From Saccharopolyspora kobensis (lineage in GTDB: Bacteria; Actinomycetota; Actinomycetes; Mycobacteriales; Pseudonocardiaceae), in the NCBI RefSeq assembly GCF_900108315.1, contig NZ_FNVB01000002.1, positions 806,001 to 870,000 on the forward strand: a stretch of DNA of 64,000 nucleotides, read 5' to 3'. A program made the translations under genes and the position numbers. Position 1 is the first letter of the stretch; every line of letters begins with the position of its first letter. Shown here in pieces: positions 8,623 through 17,624 of the stretch. The notes beneath the pieces are model-generated. The model worked only from the letters and a program-made list of their open reading frames with translations, was not told the origin of the DNA and made no database searches.

Positions 8623-9675
8623 ATGGCCTGCAGCGAACTGGGTTCGATCCACAGCGGAGCGATCGCCGACCGTCGCGACCGAGCGATGGCCGGGACGTCG
8701 ACCTCCGCCATCCCGGCGGTGGGGCTCACGGTCTTCGGGTGCAGCCCGGACGAAGCCGTCGTGTTCCGCGAGGCCGGGGCCCGCCTCGGTGCCTCGCCGA
8801 CGATCGTCGAGTCGGCCGTCTGCGAAACCAATGCCGAACTGGCGCGCGGCAGCCGGTGCATCAGCGTGAACCACAAGGCGCAGATCACCGCCGCCGCGCT
8901 GCTGGCGCTCAGCGAGGCCGGTGTGGAGTACATCTCCACCAGAAGCATCGGATACGACCACATCGACCTGGATCACGCCGAACGCGTCGGCATCTCGGTG
9001 GGCAACGTCGCCTACTCACCGGACAGCGTGGCCGACTACACGTTGATGTTGATGCTGATGGCCGTTCGCCACGCGAAATCCACTGTCCGGCGCACCGATT
9101 CCCATGACTACCGGCTCAACGAGACCCGCGGCAAGGAACTGCGAGATCTGACCGTGGGCGTGGTGGGAACGGGGCGCATCGGCACAGCGGTGATCGACCG
9201 GCTGCGCGGCTTCGGGGCCCGCGTGCTCGCCCACGACAAGCCGTCTCACGCCGGCGCCGAGTACGTGGCTCTGGACGAACTGATCGAGCAGAGCGACATC
9301 GTCACGCTCCACACCCCGCTCACCGCGGACACGCACCACCTCCTCGATCACCACCGCATCAAACGGATGAAGACCGGTGCGTACGTCGTCAACACGGGGC
9401 GCGGACCGCTGCTCGACACCGAGGCCCTGCTGTCGGCGCTGGAGAGCGGCAGGTTGGGCGGTGCGGCGCTGGACGTGCTCGAAGGCGAAGAAGGGATCTT
9501 CTACGCCGACTGCCGGAACAGGCAGCTCGGGAACGAGGCCCTGGTGCGGCTGCAGCGACTGCCGAATGTGCTGATCAGTCCGCACTCCGCCTACTACACG
9601 GAGCACGCCCTGAGAGACGTCGTCGAGAACAGTCTCATCAACTGCCTGAACTTCGAGAACGGGAGAACAGCATGA
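8623..9675 (+). CDS. vanH: D-lactate dehydrogenase VanH
   Basis: A 350-residue D-2-hydroxyacid dehydrogenase that reduces pyruvate to D-lactate for VanA. The NAD-binding motif is VGVVGTGRIGTAVIDRL; the family elements STRSIGYDHIDL, SPDSVADYTLMLMLM and NTGRGPLLDTEALL follow. DVLEGEEGIFY and the catalytic-histidine region SPHSAYYTEHAL match VanH proteins of actinomycetes. The start is uncertain: ATG 8623 is used, ATG 8686 or TTG 8611 are possible, since VanH N-termini vary. The stop overlaps vanA by 4 bases (ATGA), giving a coupled vanHAX order as in glycopeptide producers and Streptomyces. Confidence 0.95.
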   Translation: MACSELGSIHSGAIADRRDRAMAGTSTSAIPAVGLTVFGCSPDEAVVFREAGARLGASPTIVESAVCETNAELARGSRCISVNHKAQITAAALLALSEAGVEYISTRSIGYDHIDLDHAERVGISVGNVAYSPDSVADYTLMLMLMAVRHAKSTVRRTDSHDYRLNETRGKELRDLTVGVVGTGRIGTAVIDRLRGFGARVLAHDKPSHAGAEYVALDELIEQSDIVTLHTPLTADTHHLLDHHRIKRMKTGAYVVNTGRGPLLDTEALLSALESGRLGGAALDVLEGEEGIFYADCRNRQLGNEALVRLQRLPNVLISPHSAYYTEHALRDVVENSLINCLNFENGRTA

Positions 9676-10712
9676 GCAGGTTGAAGGTCGGAGTCATCTT
9701 CGGAGGCGCTTGCGAGGAACATCCGGTCTCGGTCAAGTCGGCGCGCGAGGTGGCGAGCAACCTCGACACCGAGAAGTACGAGCCGCTCTGGATCGGCATC
9801 ACGACCGGCGGCGACTGGAGGCTCTGCGACGGCCCGGACGAGGATTGGGAGAGCGCCGCCGCTCGTCCGGTCGCGCTGTCACCTGACCGGAGCGCGCACG
9901 GCCTGCTGGTCATGGGGCGGGAAGGCTGCGAAGTGGTGCGCCTCGACGTCGTCTTGCCGGTACTCCACGGCAGGCTCGGTGAGGACGGCGCGATCCAGGG
10001 CTTGCTGGAGCTCTCCGGCATCCCCTACGTCGGCTGCGACGTCCAGGCCTCGGCCGTGTGCATGGACAAGTCCCTGGCCTACACCGTCGCCGAGAGTGCG
10101 GGAATCGCCACCCCGGTCTTCTCGGTGGTCGCGGAGGACGAGGAGGTCGACCCGGGGTGTCTCCGGTATCCGGTCTTCGTGAAGCCCGCCCGGTCGGGCT
10201 CCTCGTTCGGCGTCAGCAAGGTCACCCGAGCCGACGAACTGCCGAGCGCGCTGAGCGCGGCGCGGCGGTACGACTCGAAGGTGCTGATCGAGGAGGCCGT
10301 GGCCGGCGGCGAGGTCGGTTGCGCGGTCCTCGGGGAGCTGTCCGGCCTGGTCACGGGCGAGGTGGACCGGGTCGACCTCTCGCACGGGTTCTTCCGGATC
10401 CACCAGGAGGACTCCCCGGAGACCGGATCGGAGAACGCGACCTTCATCGTTCCCGCCGACATCTCCGAGGAATCGCGGCGGCTCGTCCAGGAGACCGCCA
10501 AGACCATCTACCGCGCTCTGGGCTGCGAGGGGCTCGCCCGCGTCGACATGTTCCTCACCGACGACGGGAGGGTGGTCCTCAACGAGGTCAACACCATGCC
10601 CGGCATGACGTCCTACAGCCGCTACCCGCGGATGATGGCCGCCGCCGGGGTGCCGATGCCCGATCTGATCGACCGGCTCATCTCGACGGCGCTGCACGGG
10701 AAGAAGCGATGA
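9672..10712 (+). CDS. vanA: D-alanine--D-lactate ligase VanA
   Basis: A 346-residue ATP-grasp ligase of the Ddl superfamily that makes the D-Ala-D-Lac depsipeptide which lowers vancomycin affinity. The N-terminal GVIFGGACEEHPVSVKSA, the ATP-binding VKPARSGSSFGVSKV and the C-terminal NEVNTMPGMTSYSRYP are all present. The specificity segment FFRIHQE is the lactate-ligase form (histidine in the omega loop), not the tyrosine-containing form of D-Ala-D-Ala ligases. It starts in a 4-base overlap with vanH and ends in a 4-base overlap with vanX. Confidence 0.96.
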   Translation: MSRLKVGVIFGGACEEHPVSVKSAREVASNLDTEKYEPLWIGITTGGDWRLCDGPDEDWESAAARPVALSPDRSAHGLLVMGREGCEVVRLDVVLPVLHGRLGEDGAIQGLLELSGIPYVGCDVQASAVCMDKSLAYTVAESAGIATPVFSVVAEDEEVDPGCLRYPVFVKPARSGSSFGVSKVTRADELPSALSAARRYDSKVLIEEAVAGGEVGCAVLGELSGLVTGEVDRVDLSHGFFRIHQEDSPETGSENATFIVPADISEESRRLVQETAKTIYRALGCEGLARVDMFLTDDGRVVLNEVNTMPGMTSYSRYPRMMAAAGVPMPDLIDRLISTALHGKKR

Positions 10713-11317
10713 ACGACGACTTCGGCTACGTCGACGAGCGGGTGCCGGGCATCCGCTGGGACGCCAAGTACGCCACCTGGGACAACTTCACCGGCAAACC
10801 GGTGGACGGCTACCTCGCGAATCGCATCGTCGGCACCCGCGCCCTGTGCGCGGCCTTGGAGGCAGCACGCGACAAGGCAGCCTCCCTCGGGTTCGGACTG
10901 CTCCTCTGGGACGGGTACCGCCCCCAACGCGCCGTCGACCGCTTCCTCCGCTGGTCCGAGCAGCCGGAAGACGGCCGGACGAAACTGCGGCACTACCCGA
11001 ACATCGACCGCGCCGAGATCGTCGAGCACGGGTACGTGGCCGCGAAGTCCGGACACAGCAGGGGCAGCGCGGTCGACCTGACGCTCTACCACCTCGCCAC
11101 CGGCGAGCTGGCTCCCATGGGCGGCGACCACGACCTCATGGACCCGGTCTCACATCATCGAGCCCGCGCAATCACACCGGCCGAGGCCCGAAACCGCGAG
11201 CACCTCCGCTCCATCATGGAGGACTGCGGATTCGACCGCTACGACCGCGAATGGTGGCACTACACGCTCAGGAACGAGCCCCATCCCGATGTCTACTTCG
11301 ACTTTCCCATCATCTGA
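10709..11317 (+). CDS. vanX: D-Ala-D-Ala dipeptidase VanX
   Basis: A 202-residue zinc dipeptidase that destroys D-Ala-D-Ala so that only D-Lac precursors are used. The metal site is complete and keeps the numbering of VanX: His116 and Asp123 in SGHSRGSAVD, and Glu181/His184 in EWWH, with Arg71 in DGYRPQRA. It is the third gene of the coupled vanHAX operon; its 3' end overlaps the following peptidase-like gene by 29 bp. Confidence 0.96.
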   Translation: MNDDFGYVDERVPGIRWDAKYATWDNFTGKPVDGYLANRIVGTRALCAALEAARDKAASLGFGLLLWDGYRPQRAVDRFLRWSEQPEDGRTKLRHYPNIDRAEIVEHGYVAAKSGHSRGSAVDLTLYHLATGELAPMGGDHDLMDPVSHHRARAITPAEARNREHLRSIMEDCGFDRYDREWWHYTLRNEPHPDVYFDFPII

Positions 11318-11960
11318 CCGCCGTCTCCGCTGCATCTCGCAGTGGGGGTGCCTGGAGCGCAACGACGAGGTCGTCGTGCGGCGCACCGCGCTGTCCGGGC
11401 TGAAGGTCTTCTTGCCGCGCACCGATCCCTCGCGACTGCACGACTGGGCCGCCGACGGATACCGCTCGAGCGAGGAGTACCTGTTCTGGTCCCGGAAGGT
11501 CTGCGGTTTGGCGTGCCTGCAGTCGCTGCTCCACGGCTGGACCGACGTCCGGCTGACGATGGGCGAACTCCTCGCGCTGGCTCTCGACCGGGGCTGCTAC
11601 GCGGTGGAGCCCTCCGGCAAGGTCCGAGGACTCATCTACCGGCCTTTCATGGCCTGGGTCGGAGAGCAGTTCGGATTCCACTGCGAACTGGTCGAGCGCA
11701 CGCCGATTCGCGCGTCCCACCGGGCGGTCCGGCCTGGGCAGGTGCTGATCGCCTCGGTTTCTCCGGAGATTCGCGACCCGGACACCCCCGCACCGCAGCG
11801 AGGTGGTCACCTGGTGCTGGTCTACGCGGTCGAGGACGGGGTGGTGCGGTTCCACAACCCGTCGGGCTACTCGCACAACTCGGACTCCGCATCGCTGCCC
11901 GTGCACGTCTTCGAGCGGTTCCACGCGAACCGGGGGATCTTGATCAGAGCGACGTCATGA
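11289..11960 (+). CDS. C39-like papain-fold cysteine peptidase in the van operon
   Basis: A 223-residue protein that reads as a C39/papain-like domain. The likely nucleophile is Cys72 in KVCGLACLQSL, the catalytic histidine is His174 in RGGHLVLVYAV, and FHNPSGYS (Asn190) would orient it. There is no signal peptide or membrane helix, so it should act in the cytoplasm. ATG 11289 lies inside the end of vanX, so the gene is almost certainly co-transcribed with vanHAX. The role is unknown; cutting a cell-wall precursor or a regulatory peptide are possibilities. It converges on vanS with a 7-bp gap. Confidence 0.75.
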   Translation: MSTSTFPSSDRRLRCISQWGCLERNDEVVVRRTALSGLKVFLPRTDPSRLHDWAADGYRSSEEYLFWSRKVCGLACLQSLLHGWTDVRLTMGELLALALDRGCYAVEPSGKVRGLIYRPFMAWVGEQFGFHCELVERTPIRASHRAVRPGQVLIASVSPEIRDPDTPAPQRGGHLVLVYAVEDGVVRFHNPSGYSHNSDSASLPVHVFERFHANRGILIRATS

Positions 11961-11967
11961 CGGCTAC

Positions 11968-13059
11968 CTACGAGACCTGCCGGTCTGTCGCGGGCAGTCG
12001 CACCGCGACGCGGAGCCCGCCTTCGGCGCGCGGGCTGAGCGAGAGCGTTCCGCCGTGCGCTTGCGTGATGCTCTTGGCGATCGCCAGACCGAGGCCGACA
12101 CCTGCGTGGTCGCTGCGGATGCGTTCGGTGCCGCGCTGGAACGGCTCGGTGAGGGTGGCGACCACGTGCGGGCTGAGCTTGTGGCCGGTGTTCTCGACCA
12201 CGAGCACGGCGTCCTCGGGACCGGCAGCGGTGCGGATCCGAACGGTGCCGCGTTCGGGCAGGTTGTGGACGATCGCGTTGTGCAGGAGGTTCGTGGTCAG
12301 CTGCAGCAGGAGCGCATGGGAACCGGTGGCCAAAGTGATGTCCCCGGAGGTTTCGATGGCGATGCCGTGCTTCTCGGCGAGCGGGAGGAGCGCCTCCGTG
12401 GCTTCTTCGGCGATGAGGGACAGATCAACCTCGTCCCGGGCGAAGGAGCGCTGGTCGGTGCGGCTGAGCAGGAGCAGCGCCTCGGTGAGGTCGATCGCCC
12501 GGGCGTTGACGACGCGGAGGCGTTCATCGAGCTCGCTGCTCTCCCGGTTCGGATCGTTGCGAGCGACATCGAGCAGGGTCTGGGTGATCGCGAGCGGAGT
12601 GCGCAGCTCGTGGGAAACGTTGGCCGCGAAGCGCTGCTGTTCGGCGACGTGCGCTTCGAGCCGCCCGAGCATGCCGTCGAAGGCGTCGGCGAGCTCCCGG
12701 AACTCGTCCTGGTGCCCCTCCAGCTCGATCCGGTGCGAGAGCGACCCCCGCGCGGCCGTGCGCGTGGCATCGGTGATGCGGGTCAGCGGGGCCAGCATCC
12801 GCCCGGCGAGAATCCATCCACCGGCGAAGCCGAACACCAGGAGGAACACGATCGCGCCGACGGCCGCCGGCGCGAAGTCGCGCAGCAGCTCGGTGCCAGA
12901 AGGCGCGATCACGATCTCACCGGCGTCTTGCGCCCGCTCCCGGTATCCGTCCAGGAACACCGCGAACGCCCCGAGCAGCACGGCGCCGGCGATCATGAGG
13001 AAACCGGCGTAGCTGAAGGTGAGCTTGAGCCGAACGCTCAGCCCAGGCGCCCTATCCAC
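11968..13059 (-). CDS. vanS: Sensor histidine kinase VanS
   Basis: A 363-residue membrane kinase. Two helices (about residues 13-36 and 62-87) enclose a short extracytoplasmic loop of some 25 residues, as in the Streptomyces-type VanS. A HAMP domain follows, then the H-box (NVSHELRTPL), the N-box (NLLHNAIVHN) and the ATP lid (GVGLGLAIAKS). The opening DRAPGLSVRLKL is very like my recollection of Streptomyces coelicolor VanS. It starts at GTG 13059, overlapping the vanR stop by 8 bp. With VanR it should sense glycopeptides and switch on vanHAX. Confidence 0.9.
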   Translation of the reverse strand: MDRAPGLSVRLKLTFSYAGFLMIAGAVLLGAFAVFLDGYRERAQDAGEIVIAPSGTELLRDFAPAAVGAIVFLLVFGFAGGWILAGRMLAPLTRITDATRTAARGSLSHRIELEGHQDEFRELADAFDGMLGRLEAHVAEQQRFAANVSHELRTPLAITQTLLDVARNDPNRESSELDERLRVVNARAIDLTEALLLLSRTDQRSFARDEVDLSLIAEEATEALLPLAEKHGIAIETSGDITLATGSHALLLQLTTNLLHNAIVHNLPERGTVRIRTAAGPEDAVLVVENTGHKLSPHVVATLTEPFQRGTERIRSDHAGVGLGLAIAKSITQAHGGTLSLSPRAEGGLRVAVRLPATDRQVS

Positions 13060-13747
13060 GTTCGCCGCCCTGGCTCCCGGCGTCCGGTCCCGTGTCGATG
13101 CGGTAGCCGACGCCGGGCACGGTGGCGATCAGCCAGGGTTCGCCGAGCCGCTTGCGCAGCGCGGAAACCGTGATGCGCACGGCGTTGGTGAACGGGTCGG
13201 CGTTCTCGTCCCAAGCCCGCTCCAGCAGTTCCTCGGCGCTGATGACACCGCCTTCGGCGGCCATGAGGACTTCGAGCACCGCGAACTGCTTCCGGGTGAG
13301 CGCGACGTACCGGCCGTCCCGGTAGACCTCGCGGCGGAACGGGTCCAGCCGCAGGCCGGCGAGTTCCCGCACCGGCGGCCTGCTGTGGGCGCGCCTGCGG
13401 TCGAGGGCTCTGAGCCGGAGCACGAGTTCCTGCAGCTCGAACGGCTTGGTGAGGTAGTCGTCGGCGCCGAGCCCGAACCCGGAGGCCTTGTCGTCGAGCC
13501 GGTCCGCAGCGGTGAGCATCAGGATCGGCATGCCGCTGCCCGAAGCGACGATGCGCTCGGCGACCTCGTCGCCGGAGGGCCCGGGGATGTCGCGGTCGAG
13601 GACGGCGATGTCGTAGGTGTTGACGCTCAGCATCTCCAGAGCGGTGTCGCCGTCCCCGGCGGTGTCGGCTGCGATAGCTGCCAGGCGCAGCCCATCGCGG
13701 ATGGCCTCGGCCATGTAGGGCTCGTCCTCGACGACCAGCACGCGCAT
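13052..13747 (-). CDS. vanR: Response regulator VanR (OmpR family)
   Basis: A 231-residue OmpR-type regulator. The receiver domain starts MRVLVVEDEPYM; the phosphorylated aspartate is in VLDRDIPG, and the conserved lysine in YLTKPFE. The C-terminal winged helix ends with VRITVSALRKRLG and TVPGVGYRI. ATG 13747 is used; an in-frame ATG at 13756 is an alternative. It forms an operon with vanS and is the expected activator of the vanH promoter about 5 kb away. Confidence 0.92.
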   Translation of the reverse strand: MRVLVVEDEPYMAEAIRDGLRLAAIAADTAGDGDTALEMLSVNTYDIAVLDRDIPGPSGDEVAERIVASGSGMPILMLTAADRLDDKASGFGLGADDYLTKPFELQELVLRLRALDRRRAHSRPPVRELAGLRLDPFRREVYRDGRYVALTRKQFAVLEVLMAAEGGVISAEELLERAWDENADPFTNAVRITVSALRKRLGEPWLIATVPGVGYRIDTGPDAGSQGGERG

Positions 13748-13903
13748 GCGCCCCATCGTAGGAGCGGGCGGATATCGCCGACGTATCGAAAACTCCGCCG
13801 CCGCTGCTGTTCCACACCCGCGGCGCGAACCTGGTGCGAAGCTCGAACGCCCACCAGCGCCACTGCCCGCCCGCGCCGGTATCGAGCTTGACGCCACCCG
13901 GGA

Positions 13904-14020
13904 ATGTGCGGAGTGGTCCTCGGCCTCTGCGCGGGCATGTCGGGCGCTGTGGCCCAGGTGGTCACGCCGGAGGACCGGGCTGCGGGCGGGAGCAGCGCTG
14001 GCGGGTACCCACGCCGAGCC
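13904..14020 (+). pseudogene. Degenerate 5' fragment of an ALF-repeat secreted protein gene
   Basis: The frame reads a hydrophobic signal-peptide-like stretch (GVVLGLCAGMSGAVAQ) and then VVTPEDRAA. This matches the start of the large gene at 61629 (GVVLSLGMSLSGA, then VVSPEDRAA). The DNA is nearly identical over about 35 bases covering CGCTGTGGCCCAG and the CCGGAGGACCGGGCTGCGG segment. After about 40 codons the frame leaves the family, with no ALF repeats behind it. It is a remnant lying in an otherwise gene-free 456-bp stretch between vanR and the membrane-protein gene. Confidence 0.6.
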
Positions 14021-14203
14021 AGAACCGCCTCGTCCTCACCTGATGGATGCCCGCCGGGTGAGATGCTCGACGACTCCACTGCGCAGATCGTCTGCGCAGA
14101 TCAAAGAAAGAGAGGAGACGACACGGACCGCGTGCACGTATCCGTTCGGGCACGGATCAGATTTTCGCGGGGAGAAGCATCCACACCGTGCCCGGCTAAG
14201 CGA

Positions 14204-14794
14204 TCACCAGACCGGAGGGTGTTCCGGCTGCGCAATCTCGCGCGGTGTCGGTGGCAGGCCGCACTGCTGCGCGATGAGGCGGAGTGCTTCCCGCTCGGCG
14301 TCGGTCGCGCCTTCCAGGGCCACGGTCCGCCCTTCCTGAAGCGTGATCCACAGCTGGACCCACGTGAAACTGGTGTCCTCGCCCTGTTCCTCCCAGGTCA
14401 CGAACTCGATCGGCGCCGGGTGCGCCAGCGCCGCGAGCTCACCGCGGGTGCGCTCCAGGACCAGGCCGGACGCGAACAGGTGTACCAACGCCCCGCCGGA
14501 GCGACCGCGCTGACGCGCTTTCCGCGTGGCGAGCGCGATTCCGCCGACCGCTCCCAGTGCAAGGACGATCAGCAGAACCCGGACGTACCACGGCATCGGC
14601 ACGAAGATCACCACGGCGATCAGCACCCAAGGTCCGCCGAACCACAGGACGACGGCGTGGTTCTTCTCCTTCTGGTCGTCGCGCTGGTTGACGGGGAACG
14701 TGCGTTCCCACTCGCCGAGCCCGGCCCGCTCGGCTGCAGCCAGCGCTCGTTCGGTCGCCCGAAGATCGAGGTCCACATCCTCGCGCTCAGTCAT
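14204..14794 (-). CDS. Two-helix membrane protein of unknown function
   Basis: A 196-residue protein. A charged N-terminal helix of about 45 residues precedes two membrane helices (about 47-66 and 69-89). The C-terminal 100 residues are soluble and strand-rich (GLVLERTRGELAAL, IEFVTWEEQ, WITLQEGRTVAL), a layout like DUF-type PH-like domains. ATG 14794 opens MTEREDVDLD. Not in an obvious operon. It resembles in architecture, but not in sequence, the protein at 3513-4070. Confidence 0.65.
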   Translation of the reverse strand: MTEREDVDLDLRATERALAAAERAGLGEWERTFPVNQRDDQKEKNHAVVLWFGGPWVLIAVVIFVPMPWYVRVLLIVLALGAVGGIALATRKARQRGRSGGALVHLFASGLVLERTRGELAALAHPAPIEFVTWEEQGEDTSFTWVQLWITLQEGRTVALEGATDAEREALRLIAQQCGLPPTPREIAQPEHPPVW

Positions 14795-14994
14795 CGCACC
14801 CCCACCGGCCAGCTCGCGACATCAACGAAGACCATCCCTGATCCGCCGGCGATTCGGGCACTTCCCGCCGCGTTCGTTGCGATGCTGTCACCCACGGCGG
14901 CAATCCGGCCGACCCAGAGCCCGCGGTCGAGGCCGGTCATCCCACCGTGGCAGGTGTCCGGTGTCGTTCAGTCGCCCCAGCTTCGACGCAGGCC

Positions 14995-15750
14995 CTAGGT
15001 TCCCCGCATCCGGGATCTGAGCACGTCGAATTCGCACCCCGGCGCGTCCGGGTCGAAGCCGTGCTCGATCAGCCAGCGCGACGCCACCAGGCTGCGCAAC
15101 GACCACCAGGCTCGGATCACGTCCCGGTCCGCGCCGTCGCCGTAGCCGGTGAGCAGGTCGTCCAGGCGTTCCTCGTGCCCGAGCGTCAACGTGGCGAGGT
15201 CGAACATGGCGTCGCCGGGGGCGGCCTCGGACCAGTCGATGACGCCGGTGACCTCGTCGCCGTCGACGAACACGTGGGTGATCTGCAGGTCGCCGTGGAT
15301 GAACACCGGTTTCCACGGCCGGAGCGCGGCCTCGGCGATCTCGCGGTTGCGCCGGATCACCTCGGCGGGCAGAACGGAGTTGGCGAGCAGCCACGCGCAC
15401 TCGCTGTCGAGCTCCGCCGCCACGTCGTCGAGGCCGCGCCCCGGCCACGGCGGCAACGGCGCCTCGTGCAGCCGCCGGATGGCGGCGCCCGCCGCAGCCC
15501 ACGCCGCCGGTGACGCGTCCGACGGTTCGCCGAGGACGCCGAGCGCCTTGCCGGGCACGGCGGCGATCGCGAGCACGGGCGGCTCGCGCCAGAGGATCGC
15601 CGGGGTCGGTACCGGCGCCATGGCCATCGCCCGCACCTCGACGTCGACGTGCGCCGGGTCGCCGTCGACCTTCAGGAACACCTCGCCGACGCGCAGCGTC
15701 GCGCGCTGGCTGTGGGCGACGACGACTTCAACCTCTTCCACACCGGCCAT
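14995..15750 (-). CDS. APH-family phosphotransferase
   Basis: A 251-residue protein of the aminoglycoside/choline phosphotransferase superfamily. The catalytic loop reads HGDLQITHVFVDGDE, with the Brenner aspartate present; the residue that is Asn in classic APH enzymes is His here, a form I associate with a common actinobacterial subgroup. The metal-binding aspartate follows in GVIDWSEAAPGDAMFDLA. It could phosphorylate an antibiotic or an ordinary metabolite; no neighbouring gene indicates which. It is separated from fmdA by about 110 bp on the same strand. Confidence 0.8.
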   Translation of the reverse strand: MAGVEEVEVVVAHSQRATLRVGEVFLKVDGDPAHVDVEVRAMAMAPVPTPAILWREPPVLAIAAVPGKALGVLGEPSDASPAAWAAAGAAIRRLHEAPLPPWPGRGLDDVAAELDSECAWLLANSVLPAEVIRRNREIAEAALRPWKPVFIHGDLQITHVFVDGDEVTGVIDWSEAAPGDAMFDLATLTLGHEERLDDLLTGYGDGADRDVIRAWWSLRSLVASRWLIEHGFDPDAPGCEFDVLRSRMRGT

Positions 15751-15859
15751 CCTGGCGCGAACGGCAGCCGATGTCGCCCGATTTGCGGGTGGCGGGACGC
15801 CGCCGCCCCTGCTCGGCGATGCTCGAACCGAGCGATCTCGCGGTCGTGACCGGCGCGGT

Positions 15860-17116
15860 TCACCGGTTCTCGGCGCGCGGGGCGCCGATGCCCGGATCGA
15901 TCTGGAACGGTCCGGACGCCGACGGGCGCACGTCGAAGTCGAAGATCGCGGTCGGGAGGTAGACCGTCGAGCAGGAGTTCGGGATGTCCACCACGCCGGA
16001 GAGCCGGCCCTCGATGGGGGCCGCGCCCAGCAGGAGGTACGCCTGCTCGGGCGAGTAGCCGAACTTGGTCAGGTACTCGATCGCGTGCAGGCACGCTCGC
16101 TGGTACGACAGGTGCGAGTCGAGATAGCGCTGTTCTCCGTCGAGAGTGACCGAGGTGCCCGAGAAGGCGATCCACTCGCTGAAGCGCGGATCCACCCGAC
16201 CGGGCATGAAGATCGCGTGCTCGTGCACGCCGTAGGTCTCCATGCCGCCCTTGATCAGGTCGACGCGCAGGTCGATGAAGCCACCCATCTCGATCGCGCC
16301 GCAGAAGGTGATCTCCCCGTCGCCCTGGGAGAAGTGCAGGTCGCCCACCGAGAGGTTCGCGCCGTCGACGAACACCGGGTAGAAGACCCGGGTGCCCTTG
16401 CTCAGGTTCTTGATGTCCTGGTTCCCGCCGTTCTCCCGCGGCGGCGCCGTGCGCGCCGCTTCGGCACCCACCCGCGCCCACTGGTCACGCGGCAACCCGC
16501 CCAGCACGGCTTGCTCCGCCTCGGGCGGGAGCGCCAGCGGCGGAACGCGATCGGGATCGGTGTCGATGAGGGCCATTTCCCGGGTGTTCCACCTGGCCAG
16601 CAGCTCAGCCGAGGGGGCGGTGCCCATCAGGCCGGGGTGGATGAGGCCTTCGAAGCTGACGTGCGGGACGTGCCGGCTGCTGGCCACCTGGCCGTTGAAG
16701 TCCCAGACCGCCTTGTAGGCGTCCGGGAACTGGTCGGTCAGGAAGCCGCCGCCGTTGTTCTTGGCGAAGATGCCGGTGTAGCCCCAGCCCTGACCGGCCA
16801 GCGGACCGGAGTCCTCCTGCGGGATCGGACCGACGTCGAGGATGTCGACGATCAGCAGGTCACCCGGTCGAGCGCCCTCGACCGCGAACGGGCCGGACAG
16901 CTTGTGGACCGTCAGCAGCGGTGCGTTGAGGATGTCCTCGGCGGAGTCGTCGTTGACGATGGCACCGTCGAACCATTCCCGGCAGTCGACGCGGAACGAG
17001 TCGCCGGGCTTCACCGTCGCGACCGGAGGGATCTCCGGGTGCCACCGGTTGTGCCCGAGCTTCTGCTGGTCCTCGAAGCGCCTGCCGGAGTCGAGCGGAA
17101 AGATCACTTCAGGCAT
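15860..17116 (-). CDS. fmdA: Formamidase/acetamidase FmdA
   Basis: A 418-residue enzyme of the FmdA/AmdA family, which hydrolyses formamide (or acetamide) to ammonia and formate. Family segments include EIPPVATVKPGD, GDLLIVDILDVG, the glycine-rich NNGGGFLTDQFP, GDLHFSQGDGEITFCGAIEMGG and the C-terminal DIPNSCSTVYLP. The length matches Methylophilus-type formamidases. It is the second gene of a pair with fmdB, 64 bp downstream of it on the minus strand. It supplies nitrogen, and formate as a side product. Confidence 0.93.
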   Translation of the reverse strand: MPEVIFPLDSGRRFEDQQKLGHNRWHPEIPPVATVKPGDSFRVDCREWFDGAIVNDDSAEDILNAPLLTVHKLSGPFAVEGARPGDLLIVDILDVGPIPQEDSGPLAGQGWGYTGIFAKNNGGGFLTDQFPDAYKAVWDFNGQVASSRHVPHVSFEGLIHPGLMGTAPSAELLARWNTREMALIDTDPDRVPPLALPPEAEQAVLGGLPRDQWARVGAEAARTAPPRENGGNQDIKNLSKGTRVFYPVFVDGANLSVGDLHFSQGDGEITFCGAIEMGGFIDLRVDLIKGGMETYGVHEHAIFMPGRVDPRFSEWIAFSGTSVTLDGEQRYLDSHLSYQRACLHAIEYLTKFGYSPEQAYLLLGAAPIEGRLSGVVDIPNSCSTVYLPTAIFDFDVRPSASGPFQIDPGIGAPRAENR

Positions 17117-17180
17117 GTCGTGCTCCTGATCGGGTCGTGACGGGTTCGGTCCGGTCTGCCTGGACCAGGTGGGGTCGGAG

Positions 17181-17471
17181 TCAGGGACGCGGCAGCTTGC
17201 TGTGCAACGGGTTCTGCGTCACCCGCGGCGCCGCACGGCGGGCCGGGCCCGGCGGCAGCGAGGTGACGACCGCCGGCTCGTGCGCCGACGCGGCGGTGGA
17301 GTCGATCAACCGGTACGCCGCGCTGCCGGCTCGGGACAGGCGCGGCGCGGTGACGCGCCGCCGGGCCGGTTCCCCGCACGTCGGGCAGGCCACCGACGCA
17401 GGCACGTCACGCATGGCGAAGTTGAGGTCGAACTCGGTGCCTTCGGGACAGCGGAACGCGTACAGGGGCAT
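17181..17471 (-). CDS. fmdB: FmdB-family zinc-ribbon protein
   Basis: A 96-residue protein starting MPLYAFRC, the FmdB signature. The second knuckle CPTCG is intact, but the first has only one cysteine (FRCPEGTEF), so the ribbon is incomplete, as I recall for other FmdB proteins paired with formamidase. The C-terminal half is proline- and alanine-rich and probably disordered. It precedes fmdA on the same strand. FmdB is thought to regulate or assist formamidase expression. Confidence 0.75.
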   Translation of the reverse strand: MPLYAFRCPEGTEFDLNFAMRDVPASVACPTCGEPARRRVTAPRLSRAGSAAYRLIDSTAASAHEPAVVTSLPPGPARRAAPRVTQNPLHSKLPRP

Positions 17472-17594
17472 GGCGCTCAAAACCTCCGCGCTGAGCTCGG
17501 CCCGGAGTCCGGTGCCAGGTCGTCGTCGGTCGTTCCACCAGCACTGCTGGGCTTGCCCGAGGCCGCTGTGCGACGCATGCGCTTCCTTCCTCCT

Positions 17595-17624
17595 GGATTC
17601 ACCTCGTCCGCCGGATTCACTTCG
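17595..17624 (-). repeat. Short direct repeat upstream of fmdB
   Basis: GGATTCACCTCG (17595-17606) is repeated as GGATTCACTTCG (17613-17624) with an 18-bp period. It lies about 125 bp upstream of fmdB in the 408-bp gap before nicD. It may be a regulator site for fmdBA or chance; no gene was seen in this gap. Confidence 0.3.

Noticed and set aside
15860..17471. Formamidase genes as part of the nicotinate pathway
   Set aside because: NicD releases formate, not formamide, so FmdA has no substrate in that route; the 408-bp gap and no shared operator also separate them.
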